Positions 48,890-60,320 of a stretch of DNA of 64,000 nucleotides are shown here, in pieces. The translations under genes were made by a program, and so were the position numbers. Position 1 is the stretch's first letter. Each line of letters opens with the position of its first letter. Origin of the DNA: Perca fluviatilis (taxonomy: Eukaryota; Chordata; Actinopteri; Perciformes; Percidae); contig NC_053123.1 in the NCBI RefSeq assembly GCF_010015445.1, positions 10,978,434 through 11,042,433 on the forward strand, read 5' to 3'. The notes beneath the pieces were generated by a model. It did no database searches. It saw only the letters and a list, made by a program, of their open reading frames with translations, and was not told where the DNA came from.

Positions 48890-49887
48890 AGGGGTGATAG
48901 AATGCAAAACCAATTTTACCTTGTCATAGTTGAATAACGACAGTTTGGTGGGTAAATAGGACATACATAGAGGCTCAAAATCCCATTGACACCCCTTTAC
49001 TATGAAAATCTCATATTTTGAAACTGCTGCTGAAAACGGGCGAATCTCAACAAAGCTAGAAGCTTACATAAGCATCCCAAGACCTGTACCTTTGTCACGC
49101 CCATGGATGTATTAAGGGAACGGTCACGCCCCACATTTACATGGGCTACACAACTGACCTGAGATCAGGTAGTCTTCTGAATGTAGGTCGCGCAGATCTC
49201 TGCTATTCCATTACAAAATTCACTTCTGAAACTTTTTTATGCGAGAAATCAAATATGTAAAGCTCAAATATGGGCCGTTTTACCGGCCGCGGAGCCCCGG
49301 TAGTGCAGTAGCTAATCCACAAAGGGTGACTTTGCCCTGGGTATGGAGCCCAGCAGGCTGCCGCTTTCTCATCAGACTGTGTGGAGCTCCTAAAGTCCGA
49401 CACGTCTTACCAAATTTGCAAATAGCCATACATTTTCGTAAAACGGCCCATATTTGAGCTTTATATAGTTGATTTCTCGCATAAAAAAGTCTCAGAAGTG
49501 AATTTGGTAACGAAACATTGCAGTGTTTTGGAATATGAGATTCTGTTGCAACTCTAATGTGTGTGTATGGGGATTCGCTCAACCAATCAGCGCGCATCTC
49601 TAATGTGTGTGTATGGGGATTCGCTCCACCAATCAGCGCGCGTCTCTAATGTGTGTGTATGGGGATTCGCTCAACCAATCAGCGCGCAGCTCATCTAAAT
49701 ATTCATGAGCATACCATATTTGGAAGAAAAACTCTTGTTACAAATAGGGCCAAAACACTAACCAAACATGCATAACGGCCAATAAAATATCAACCAGGCC
49801 ATTTTCAGCCCAACCAATGTTACATACCCCATTAGGACACCATAAGGAACAGTGTGAAATACCCTATATAATAATTCTATCACCCCT
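48890..49887. mobile_element. TTAA-flanked fold-back element, copy 2 (998 bp)
   Basis: Bounded by TTAA at 48886-48889 and 49888-49891. Ends AGGGGTGATAGAAT are inverted. The first 100 bases match the start of the copy at 45734 closely (CAAAACC[A/G]ATTTTACCTTGT). Long inner arms are inverted (TTTTATGCGAGAAATCAAAT against ATAGTTGATTTCTCGCATAA). No transposase. It contains a 46-bp unit repeated three times at 49552-49689. Confidence 0.88.
49552..49689. repeat. 46-bp unit, three tandem copies
   Basis: Units start at 49552, 49598 and 49644, each beginning CTCTAATGTGTGTGTATGGG and containing CAACCAATCAGCGCGC with one or two changes. It lies within fold-back copy 2; copy 1 has a single related unit (48602-48650). 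Confidence 0.9.
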
Positions 49888-50456
49888 TTAAAAAACATTA
49901 ATCAACATACCAGTTAAGAGGAATGGCAATGTTCCTAAAATAAATTTCCAATACCAGTCTCTGTTTCTATGTACCTCATCCTTTCTCAGGGCCCCAGACC
50001 AAAATTTGACGACCAAAATTTGAGAGCGTGTGACTGAATTTTACATCCAGTCGCACATGTGCGACCAGTAAATTTGCCCTCTTTTTTTACATCTTAAATG
50101 TTGAAATGTTGGTACCTGAGAGCGCGTAAGCGCAAGCTTATCTGTCCTCTGAAAATTGACAGAGAGCAGAGCTCTGGCACAAACACACACTCGCACACAC
50201 ACGCAGAGCTGCAGACTACGTCGGCTCTGCAGTTTTGTTGAAGTTGTTGTATTTTAAATCACAGTGAGTCACGGAAATGCCGATAAAGTGGTTGCAGTAT
50301 GGTTACAGTTTTTAAAAACTTCATGCAGACAGCGTTTGCTGCGATATGATATTAATGGCGAGCCGAAAGCGGTCGCGGTGCTGTTGATGTTACACTTCCT
50401 CTGAGACAAGCAGCAGGCACAGTGGTTTTTGTCCCTGGGGACTGACTGACAGGCTG

Positions 50457-50580
50457 AGGTTTGAAGGCAAGCCAACTTTATTTCTACAGCACCTTTCAGC
50501 AACAAGGCAATTCAAAGTGCTGTACATGAAACATTAAAGAGCAATTAAAAACATTACGTCATTATGAAAATAAAACTAAT
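50457..50580. repeat. Dispersed teleost repeat, probable retroelement tail
   Basis: GCCAACTTTATTTCTACAGC, ACCTTTCAGCAACAAGGCAA and TTCAAAGTGCTGTACATGAA are words of a widespread teleost interspersed repeat. A more decayed relative may be at 54500-54570. Class uncertain. Confidence 0.5.
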
Positions 50581-50759
50581 TCTAATAAAATAACATAATG
50601 TTCTAAGTACATAGGATAAATAGGTTTGGAATTATTTTTACAACTGATATAATTGTTTTGTAATTACAGAGGGAAAGTACCGAAAAAAGGTACCGTTGGG
50701 TACTGGAACCGAATTTCAGGTACCGATATTGGTTTAGATGTGAAAGGTACCCAACCCTA

Positions 50760-51805
50760 AGGGTAGTAGCATAAACAATGCATTTTTAATTTTAGTTGAA
50801 TTCATTGTAATTGTAGAATAGAGCTGGTATATTTTTTTTATATTTTGTTTACTGTCATGACAGCAATGGTGCCTTCTATGTTGCATCTTCAAAAGTGACA
50901 CTGAATTTGAAACAGCACATTGTAATTTCTGCATCTATTATCAAAGTATTTATTAGTAATACAGTGGAAATTAGTAGAAATGTGAATATTTGGTTAGCAT
51001 GTTGATTTACAGTGTGTGCCCCTACATTTTCTGGTTGTGCCCCTAAAATTTTCAGTTGGGGGCCACTGTGCTCCTAGTGAAAAAAGTTAGTCTGGAGCCC
51101 TGTTTCTGGAGACTTACATTTGTTTTAAGGAAATGCATTTAACACTAAATACAAGACTATGTGTGTTTGTTTAGAAACAAACCTACATACTCAAACAACA
51201 ACAATCCTCTCTTCTCACCTTTTCCTTTCCCCCTACCAACACTCAGCAGCAACCTCAGCCTCTTTAGATGTATTATTCATCAAGAAAAATAATGAATTCA
51301 GAATAGGCAAACAAACATTAATTAGCTTATTCATACCTTCCACCGACACAGTGACAGAAAAATATAATAGTTCGCCTCATAAAATAACAAGAGGGAGAGG
51401 ATTTCGAGAATGACATGGTATAAAATGGTGCAAAATAAAAAAAAAAAAATGACAACTAGATGTGTTGCATTGTGTGACTTCTGTTTGTCATAGACAATAT
51501 ATACATCCCTAATAGTTGCACAAGCTCTTTGTTCACAGGCACCTGCAAGATGTGGCCCCTTTTCTGGGTTCATGCATCTAATAGGAATAAGCTATTACAC
51601 CTTAGTGAAAGTCAAGAGGCCGGTCTGAATATGCACATCAACCATTAGCAGGGTGGCCGACTACCCACACACTGAATCCATGAGAGGGCATTGACATACA
51701 GCACTGCTATTAGTCACTCTGTCAAAAGATGAGAAGACCTACAGGAGTCACTGTGTGCCTGTTAATATAAGAGAGACCATTGGGAAGTTTGCACACATGT
51801 AACAC
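50760..51805. other. Intron B/A, part; nothing identified
   Basis: AT-rich. Contains short homopolymers (51436-51448) and no recognised gene or element. Confidence 0.4.
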
Positions 51806-51806
51806 T

Positions 51807-51914
<108 letters not shown>

Positions 51915-52099
51915 TACAAACCCACCAATTAAACAAGACACACTTGAGTCCCAAGTTCTGTTGTAACATGCCTGCCCACGATATGTTGAGATCCTCTTAC
52001 ACAAACATCTGGGTGCTTACACACATACTTAGACCCACACACATACTCATACACACATACAAAGTCAATACCTGTCACACAAGCACACTCACACCCCTC

Positions 52100-53175
52100 T
52101 TCAGGCCCATCAACTGCCATTTGCCTCAGACATATCACAAGTACGAGTGATGGAGAAGTGGACTCAAAGAGCCAGTGGGCTTGAAAAGAAAAATAGAGGG
52201 CAAAGAAAAAAAAACAAAGAGGCATGAAAAGTGCATAGATTACAGCAGAATAAAGGACAAACAAGAAAGAGAAACACAAAGAGAGAGACAGCTTTGTGCT
52301 CCAAACCCGTGTGACTTGGCTCCTGCTCTTTAACTTATAAGAGGGCCCTTTTTTTCTGTAATGCATCTACATTATTTTGTTAGTAAAACAAAATATGGCA
52401 TCAAACCACAGCAAACTGTTGCTGTTTAAGTCATAAAATCAACTAGCTGACGCACAGCACTGCCATGTGTCAATCCACACAGTACTAGTCTGTTAGTAGT
52501 AAGAGGAGCAGTGAGGGGAAAGGGTTTTAATGACAAAGAGGAAAACATGCAATGTTCATGATCATATTCAATATGGTCATGATCCTCTACTCTAAATAGG
52601 TCATTATTATATGCCTAGCACAGGTACACCAGAACCTCCACATGGAACATATAAAACATTTACATTTTTTTCAAACTATTACATTTGACTCCATAGGCTA
52701 TTGAAAAGACAATCCACTGAATTTGAAAACAAACCCAACAGGTCATGGTGTGAAATTTAATTTATCATTCATGCAATCACAGCATGACCCAAGGTGCTCC
52801 AATAAGCTCCTGTTTTCAAGATTATTGTTTTCTGATCTTCATCTCTTTTTTTTTCCCCACACACAAAGTGATTTCTAAAGGTGAACTGAGATCTTTTCTA
52901 CTGATATACAGTAACTTAGTGGTTAGACAATTTTGTTTGTCAGTATTCTTGATTTCTGGCCAATGTGTCCCATTCAACTTAGTTCTTCCTTCTAATAAGC
53001 AGCTACATTTAAAATCCCCACCAGGGCGTCTCAAGACAAAAACATTTGGTTCCAAGGAGTGAACAGGTTGCTGGTAACATGTGGCTAGGATAGTGACTTC
53101 AGGCCTCCAAAGTGTGACAAGGGCAGCTTTAAAAATCACTGCTTTACGAAAGCATTGTAATGGAGTCTGGCTTAC
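52100..53175. other. Intron B/A next to exon A; nothing identified
   Basis: Purine-rich tract at 52180-52300 and otherwise AT-rich. The long minus-strand open stretch ending at 52822 is read-through of exon A into the intron. Confidence 0.5.
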
Positions 53176-53257
53176 CTCATTGATGAGGAACTGCAGTTGA
53201 AGAACCGCTGCTCCGCTCTCATGCTGACAGTAGCAGTCCACCCCGGGTCGTCCCAGT
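53176..53257 (-). CDS. stxbp5l: stxbp5l exon A (start of WD40 region)
   Basis: 82 nt. Acceptor ...TCATCAG precedes the exon; donor GTAAGCC follows GAG. The exon starts with the third base of a codon (A, probably finishing Ile) and reads LGRPGVDCYCQHESG followed by AAVLQLQFLINE. This is the first propeller strand region of tomosyns and matches human STXBP5L almost residue for residue (CQHESG, AVLQLQ). It ends in phase 0 and joins GALV of exon B. The exon that should precede it (motif like TVRHGFPYQP) was looked for up to 64000 and not seen. Confidence 0.93.
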
Positions 53258-53259
53258 CT

Positions 53260-56200
53260 GATGACATCACAAAGTCAAGGAAGTGTACAGAAGTGCACAA
53301 AAAAGCGGAAGGCAAAAACCAGGCAGATAATAAATACATATGTACATATTTATGTTGTGATTGTGGTGTACCGTAAGTGTAAAAGATAACATCCAATCAA
53401 CACTTTATGTGCTCAAAGTACACTACACTGTAATGGATACACAAATATTTCCATTAAATGTTTGTTTTTTTACAATACCATGATCAGACAATGGTCAAGG
53501 GTGAAGGGCGCATCATTCATTTGTTCACCTACTATAGTTCCTACCTTTAAATATTTGCCCTGGTCCTTTCTGTGTTATCAATTTATTAACTTATCAATAA
53601 AACAATCTTCATATATTATTTTGTAGGTTCTATGAGGATGTACCTGCACCAACTGTGGTTGCACAGAACACTTGTGCCACTGGCCTGATATAAGCAGGCA
53701 CGTGGTGCAATGTCACATCCAGTTATAAAAGGATGAATGGATTTAAAAAAAAAAAGGTCCACTGTGATGCTTGATGATGGCTGACACACCCCCTACAATG
53801 CCTCTCCTCCCACCTCGGGGAAGTCAAGTTCATAGCGAAACATTCGTGCAAGCACAATTATGGGTCAAAACCTGTGAGCGTCTGACTTTGTACTCCACCA
53901 GTGCAGTTCTGTGTTTTCCAGGGATCCAGAAATATGCAGCGTTTAATATTATCCAATTGTCAGAAACATCTGATTTTCAAATAACCACTGCAAGTACTTT
54001 AATTTCATTCAATGTATACAGCTCTGATTGTAGAGGTGTTTCTATTTTGTCCACCTTATTTATGGCAATGACTAAAAATGAGGAACACCTCTCAGCATAA
54101 CGCAATACATAGCAACAGCAAAACAAACAACATCCAAACAACATCCAAAGTGATCATTAGTTGAGTCAACATTTCTCTCATTTGTTTCAGGTTCAATAAA
54201 AACTGAACATTGTAACATTCATAAAGGGAGGATTAATTGTAGGACTGTTGTATTACTGCATACGTTTTAGCCAGGTTATGATCACATAGTAACAGACCAG
54301 ATACTATTCTAATACCAGGCCAAATCATGTTACCAAAATAAATAATGAAAAATCTAAACTGATCAAATCTAAAAAGATTTTTTATAGATTTAGAGATTTA
54401 TAAATCTGTGAATGGAAGTAGCTGGTCTCACATGTTGTGCAGAGTGCAGAGAGGCTCCATCAGGTTTGCTAGAGTAAAGCAGGTTCTGTTAGTAAAGTTC
54501 ATTTATATTTTCTTTCTTAAGCAAGCATCATGATGTGCTTTACAAGTCAATAAAAAACAGAGCACAAGACCAAAACATATCACACCAGTACAACACATAC
54601 TGTACATACAACATCAGACAAGACATGTCTGTGCAAGATTTTCCCCTAGGACATTAACTTCAGCTTGGTTGTGCAACAACAACAAACAAAAATTAGGATT
54701 TTTTGAAAAGTAACCCAGCCTGGAAGCTTCCAGGAAAAATAAAACACTGAATCGCCAGTCTGTCCATACACACTATAAACTATAAACAATATGAATAATA
54801 ATCATACTGCACGCTCACAAAATCTGATAGATGGCAATACAAATGTTGGTTGATTTTGTTATTGCATCATGTCCTGCAGTGTTTTTTTCTTGCAGTTGTT
54901 GTACCTCCTTAGTAAGTAATTTCCCAAGGCGTAATAATCAACACATCCTAACATTATATCCAAGCTCAACAATACTATATTTTCTGAATTAGGCTATTTG
55001 GTTAGAAAACAAGTATGGTTACCAGAGGAAGTAAAATCCCCAAGCACATCCTCCAAAGCAGGTGGAAATCAGCAGGAGGGGGATATGACACAACACGAAA
55101 ACAGCCAGCTGGATCTGGTACAGGAACAGTTATTTAATCAGTACAAGTTCAGAATTCATGTTGCAGCCAACATTGCTCGAAGTACAGCACATAATTACAT
55201 ATGACCAGTCCTGCAATGTTTAAAATGACCAAGTTATGTCTCGCAATTCATGAGCATGTTTTTGAGTGTAAACCTAAACCACCTTATTTAGACATTAAGT
55301 CATGATGCTATTGCAGTCAGTAAAAGCTAAAACCAGATAACTAGATGTCACTGTTTTTTAAATTGCCAACTTTGTTAGTCTTGTAAAGCACATTACACCT
55401 TATAGAGTGTGAAAGTAAAAATATAGGTTTACGTATTATTTTACATATTTTATTCTCAATTTGCTATTAAATTATTATTTTTGTAGTTATTCAAGCTGTT
55501 GTACTCATAGGACATGGCAATTACCTTTCTTGTCTTCAACAATCAGGGGGACAGGCTTTTACTTTCTTCCACCCACAGAACCTTTACTTCAATTTCTTAT
55601 GAATTAATGTGCAAGTTTTTAAGCTCTGCCTTATGATTGTGTGTGCACATTAAATGTAATAGTGTTCCAATACAAAACTTCTGATGCCGCTATTTTGCCC
55701 TCCCCTTGTCCCTCCAGGGATTTCTGTCCACCTCACTTGGCATCAATGGCTACCCACACCTTGCAAACAGCTCAGGGCAAGGAGATTGTGTAACATTTAT
55801 CAGCCACAATCAAATATTTAGTGCAGTTGTCTGACACTGCAGAAACAAAATGTGCGTTCAGTTTTAATGAAACACCATGAGTAATCATGGAGAGTAGGCG
55901 GCTATAGAACAAATGTTTAACCTGCTGCAGAGAGGAGGAGGAAAAAATGAGTTAGTTGCTCTCCTGTTTTTTGGAGTTATAGTGTGGACACTGATGTGTG
56001 GAAGCAAGATATTTTCACATATCACAATAGTGTCTGAGATTCATCTATGTTAGTGTGGGCAGAATATCTAGTTGCAAATCATCTGACAGAGTTAACAAAG
56101 GTGGAGATGTGTTTCAAATCTGTAAAGATCATACATGTCAAATGTTTGCACTACTGCAGAATGATGAACTCATATAAAGCTTGGATTCCACACACACAGC

Positions 56201-56685
56201 TGTGTTCAGTAATGTTCTACGTATTGCAGATATGCTAGAGAACTCAATCCGAAATCCAACAGATTGATAGTAGGCTATGCAGAGTGAGCACATCTCATTT
56301 CAGTTTCACAATGTATTTTGAAACCAGCGGGGCAGAAACATCCAGACAGTCTTGCTAGACTGGCTTATCATATCTACGGTAGCAGCGGCAGCCATGCACT
56401 CTGATCTGGAGAATTGCTGAACCAGGGTTTAGCTCTCAGGTGCACTGGGGAGGAAAGACTCAAGACAGCTCATGATCCTAGGCAAAAGTTGAGTTTCAGT
56501 CTTGTTTCAAAATAATTCTTAACTTTTGTAGTAAAAAAATAAAAATAAAATAAAAACATGTGCCCAAATAAAAGTTGATGTAGTTTTTTTTATGGCTTCG
56601 AAGCTTCAAAGCTTTGATTGTTGCTATGGTAATCACTGTACAAATCCAAATTCAAATGCTTTGTTTTTTTAAATTTCAAAGACTC
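53260..56685. other. Intron upstream of exon A; nothing firm
   Basis: Searched on the minus strand for the expected preceding exon (TVRHGFPYQP..GTQTGA) and not found. Open stretches up to 109 codons on the plus strand (53771-54100) have no domain. AT-rich, without classified elements apart from a weak repeat near 54500. Confidence 0.4.
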
Positions 56686-56689
56686 TTTT

Positions 56690-56860
56690 TATAGGCTTTA
56701 ATTGACAGGATAGCTTGAAGACAGGAAAGGGGAGAGAGAGGGGGGGGACAACATGCAGCAAAGGTGCGCGGGTTCGGATTCGAACCCAGACTGCTGCCAA
56801 GGACTCGGCCTACATGGGGCGCACACTCTACAGGGTAAGCTAGAGGTCTCCCCTTTTAAT
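56690..56860 (-). mobile_element. tRNA-derived SINE
   Basis: On the minus strand GAGACCTCTAGCTTACCCTG and TAGAG give a box A-like element, and GGGTTCGAATCC (56787-56776) a box B. Between them is GCGCCCCATGTAGGCCGAGT, typical of a common teleost SINE head. The body ends in CCTTTCCTGTCTTCAAGC-type sequence. Confidence 0.7.
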
Positions 56861-57081
56861 TTCAAAAAATCCAGAATAGCCCATGAAATAAGGAATAGTA
56901 ATCCCACATTATTCATTTATGCTTCAACATTAATTATAACACACACACACAAATATTCTACAGATTTGTATTTCTTGTGTTCATAGCATGTGTTAAGTGT
57001 GTGAATGTATAAATATTTTGTCTGGTCCACCAACTGATATGTTAAAAAAAAAACTAAAATAATTCACAGTGCAATGCCTAC

Positions 57082-57468
57082 ATGCATCAGATGTGCTATA
57101 GTGAAATACTAATACAACTTTTTGTTGACATTTTAGCTCGCATTGAAGAAAAGAAGAAGGCTTTCTCTTGCACAAAGTGCCATTTTGGATGCACTTATTG
57201 CGCTGGAATAACGTTATATCCGCATGGAAATATATCTAATCACTATTCGATCAGGCCAGTCGCATATGCAGAAACGGCTGAGTTCCCATCTGGCGCATTT
57301 GATCACAAAAGTCACATTGAAAAGACAAGTGCAAGCACGGTGAAAGACATATGTACAGAGCACCACTGTTGCTCGAATTTTCCAATTGATTTCCGCCCTG
57401 GCTCTCCGTCTGTCTCTTTTTCTCAATTCCATCCAAATCGACGTAACTATATCAGTGAGGGGGGGTAA
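57082..57468. other. Unexplained 128-codon open stretch with preserved CpGs
   Basis: The plus strand is open from 57082 to 57468 and the minus strand is also largely open. Composition is closer to 45% GC, with several CpGs (ATTCGATCAGG, GCGCATTTGATCAC, ATCGACGTAAC). The protein has no recognised domain and is Cys/His-bearing only at the start. No repeat ends seen. It could be a conserved non-coding element, an unrecognised exon or chance. Confidence 0.2.
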
Positions 57469-57469
57469 A

Positions 57470-58845
57470 AAAGAAAAGGAAAAGAATCAAACACCAAACA
57501 TCCCATCTTACTTGGTGAGAGACCTTTTGTGCTCATACGCCCACAGTGAGCCACCACACTGAGAGAAAAATCGGTTTCTGACCTGTGGCAATACACTGAG
57601 GACAAGCAGGCCAGTCCACTTAATCAAGCAGTCTACATGTATTTCTCCTTTGAATTCCCACACTGGGTGACTTCCAGTATAAAGGACTTGAATAAAAACA
57701 AGTCAGAGGTGGCTTATTTTGTGTTACAAAGTGTCAGGATTGACAATGCAAGTTAGGCTTGTCGCAGATACACAAGCCTATTACTGTAATTGTCTGCATA
57801 GACTGCACCAGTTTTCATTTATGCCACTCAAATAATTTGAAGGATGCTAATTAGGGCAGACACCTGCCAACAGAAACAAGTTTGCCAAATTTAAGGCCTG
57901 TTTTTTAATTTCATTAGAGCTAAGTCAGAGCTGAGAGGTTGATCTGTGTTATTAATCTAGTTTTTTGGTTTACAGTCGATTCTGCACTCTATATTACATA
58001 CGCACAATGATTTTGTACTATTTTCTCTATTTTAATATAGAGATTTGTGAAATGTAAAATATTGAAAATGTTAATGTCACACAGACCTACTCAGTCTTGT
58101 AGCAGTTTAAAAGTTGTTAAAACACTTGTTTTGTTGTATTGTTGTAAAAAGGTATCCTGGTGTGAGAAGCCTAACATGTTTGTAAAGTATACAGTGTGTT
58201 TGTTCATCTGTTTCTGAAAATGTATAGTGTGTAGTATACTGTAACGTCTTGCTCTGGCCTAATTGTTGTTCAAGTTTTCAGGGAAGCACAATGGTTGTGT
58301 CTAGAAGGCTAAGGTCAGCAGACAAGCACTGTGGCCAGAGAACTTGGGAAAGAATCAATTAAAGTGTGTTTCTGTGATTCAAGGGCTGACTTGAAAGGGA
58401 AAGACTCAAATCATTTCTCTGTCTTTCTGGATCATTCTCTCCCTGACAGGCGAGTCTTTGTACAAATCCCATTCAAATTCACTTCACACTCGAGACTGCA
58501 TCAAAACACATCAGACGCTGTCAAAAGCACAAAGCTAATGTGGAGGTGAAGTCGCCTACATCCAAACAGGAGACAAATACTGTATTGCTGCCAGCTGACA
58601 AAAAAAAAATGGTGAAATGAGAAATTGTTGGATTTCTCATTTTTGTATTTGGTGATATCTGCATTGAAAACCAATAAGTGACAGCCAATAAATATCATCA
58701 ATTTAAATTTAAAATACATGTTGTTTGGCATGCACAGTTGTTAGCTGACGCAGTCAAACTAGGGCCTTATTTCCTCAAAACATCTTAAAACTAATAAGGG
58801 TTGGTTGTAAAATCCATAACACTTTATATTCAGATGTGTAGGTGT
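57470..58845. other. Intron upstream of exon A, part; nothing identified
   Basis: AT-rich, without recognised coding, RNA or repeat sequence. Confidence 0.4.
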
Positions 58846-58849
58846 AACT

Positions 58850-59555
58850 AATAGAAATAAAATAGATAGAAAGGCCACTGAATTGTTCCCCATGGTCAGT
58901 TGATTACTACACAACAAAATGGCGATTGTTGTTAGTTGTCATGGTGACAACACGCGTCAGTGGGGCCGTAAATTGTGTCACAACTCGCTGAGAGGAGAGC
59001 GGCTAGACCCATTGATATATATCTATATCTATATACCCAACCATGGATGTACTATGGGCCCGACACAGTCCAATGTGACGTTCTCCAGAGCTGCAGGGAG
59101 TGAGGAGGAGGGACAGTTCGACTCAGCCCGCTGTTCGACTCATTCTCTGTAACCAAGGCAGCATGAAAGCACGGTGGAACCAGCCAGCCAGCCGGTGGAC
59201 AACCTGTTAGTTGGCTAACGTTCGCTTGCTAACTCCGCCGTAACCCTCAACCCCAGAAAACGAGCCAAACTAATCTCTTACTCATCTGGCGATAGCGATG
59301 TGCTTTGTGTGGATGAAGCATTAAGTTGTTCAGTTTGACTCATTTATCGGCTGGCTCTCTGCCTCTTAATGTTTCTATCCACTGCTCGTTTTTCCGTTAC
59401 TGCAAAACCTCACCTCCACAACTTTCCGGAAGTCGGTTTATATGGGAGTTTATACGTTACCATGACAATGGTACACATAAAAATGGTTGCAGCTTTGGGC
59501 ATTCTGCTATGTTAATTTGAATGCAAATTCCCTTTCAATCCATTTTATTTCTATG
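58850..59555. mobile_element. TIR element, copy A (long form)
   Basis: Left end ATAGAAATAAAATAGATAGA and right end ending CATTTTATTTCTATGG are inverted. It shares AAAATGGCGATTGTTGTTAG, TTGTCATGGTGAC and GGTACACATAAAAATGG with copy B at 59647. It has an additional CpG-containing centre of about 400 bp (59020-59320). Confidence 0.7.
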
Positions 59556-59646
59556 GTGTAACCAGAGTGGTGAGCTTTTAAAGGAAAGCCACAGTGGGTA
59601 AATATATATACTGTCAAAAGAAATTTTCAATAACTTACTGCATTCC

Positions 59647-59890
59647 ATAGGAATAAAATGGATAGAAAGGCCATTGAACTGTAAGTACAAAACAAAATGG
59701 CAATTATTGTTAGTTGTCATGGTGACGTTACTACTCCACTGCTCGTGTGTCCGAAACTGTAAAACCTTGCCTCCGCGACTTGCCAGTTTATACAGAAATT
59801 TATGCAGAAGTTAGTCTGTTGCCATGGCAGCGGTACACATAAAAATGGCAATTTGAATGGGAATGGTCTTTCTAGCCATTTTATTTGTAT
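59647..59890. mobile_element. TIR element, copy B (short form)
   Basis: Starts ATAGGAATAAAATGGATAGA and AAGGCC and ends GGTCTTTCTAGCCATTTTAT and TTGTAT, an inverted repeat of about 26 bp. Same orientation as copy A, about 90 bp away. It lacks the long centre. Confidence 0.75.
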
Positions 59891-59899
59891 GCTGCATTT

Positions 59900-60320
59900 A
59901 AATGGATTCAGACAGACAGACACCACCTTTTGGGCAGCACAGGTCTTGTAGGTCTATCTATCTAAATGTAGCTCAGCGTAAATTCTGTCAGGGAGACGTT
60001 TTACGTTTACTCGCTTCTCTTAAACGGATCAGCTGGTGGGTGGGTGTTACGTTCGTGTAAACCAATCAGAATAGGGCATGTATGTTCAATCCAATCACAG
60101 CATGACTACCATGTTTTAAATCTGTTCTCTCTCCTGCTTCTGTCAATTGTCTTTTCAGACGAGAGTGCGACCCGCCTCCTCCCCTTCTGCCTCCAGGCTT
60201 CTTCGACCAAGGTGTCTCAGGCTTCTCCGGCTGACAGCTCCCTTTTGGTTCTTCCGGTCTACGGATTTTAGTCGCCACCACCAGTGTCTCGACTCCATTG
60301 GGGGATATGTTTGGTTGTCT
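59900..60320. other. Unclassified C/T-rich insert
   Basis: 60110-60300 is CT-rich with CpGs (GACCCGCCTCCTCCCCTTCT, GGCTTCTTCGACCAAGG). No convincing coding frame or repeat ends were seen. Confidence 0.3.

Noticed and set aside
49552..49689. Possible CRISPR-like spaced repeat
   Set aside because: Units are contiguous with no spacers, and the DNA is vertebrate; it is a simple tandem triplication.
57214..57436. Arg-rich minus-strand frames
   Set aside because: No similarity recognised and no splice support; the region is listed only as an unexplained block.
60110..60310. CT-rich stretch as a host exon or promoter
   Set aside because: Neither frame nor splice signals are convincing; left as unclassified.
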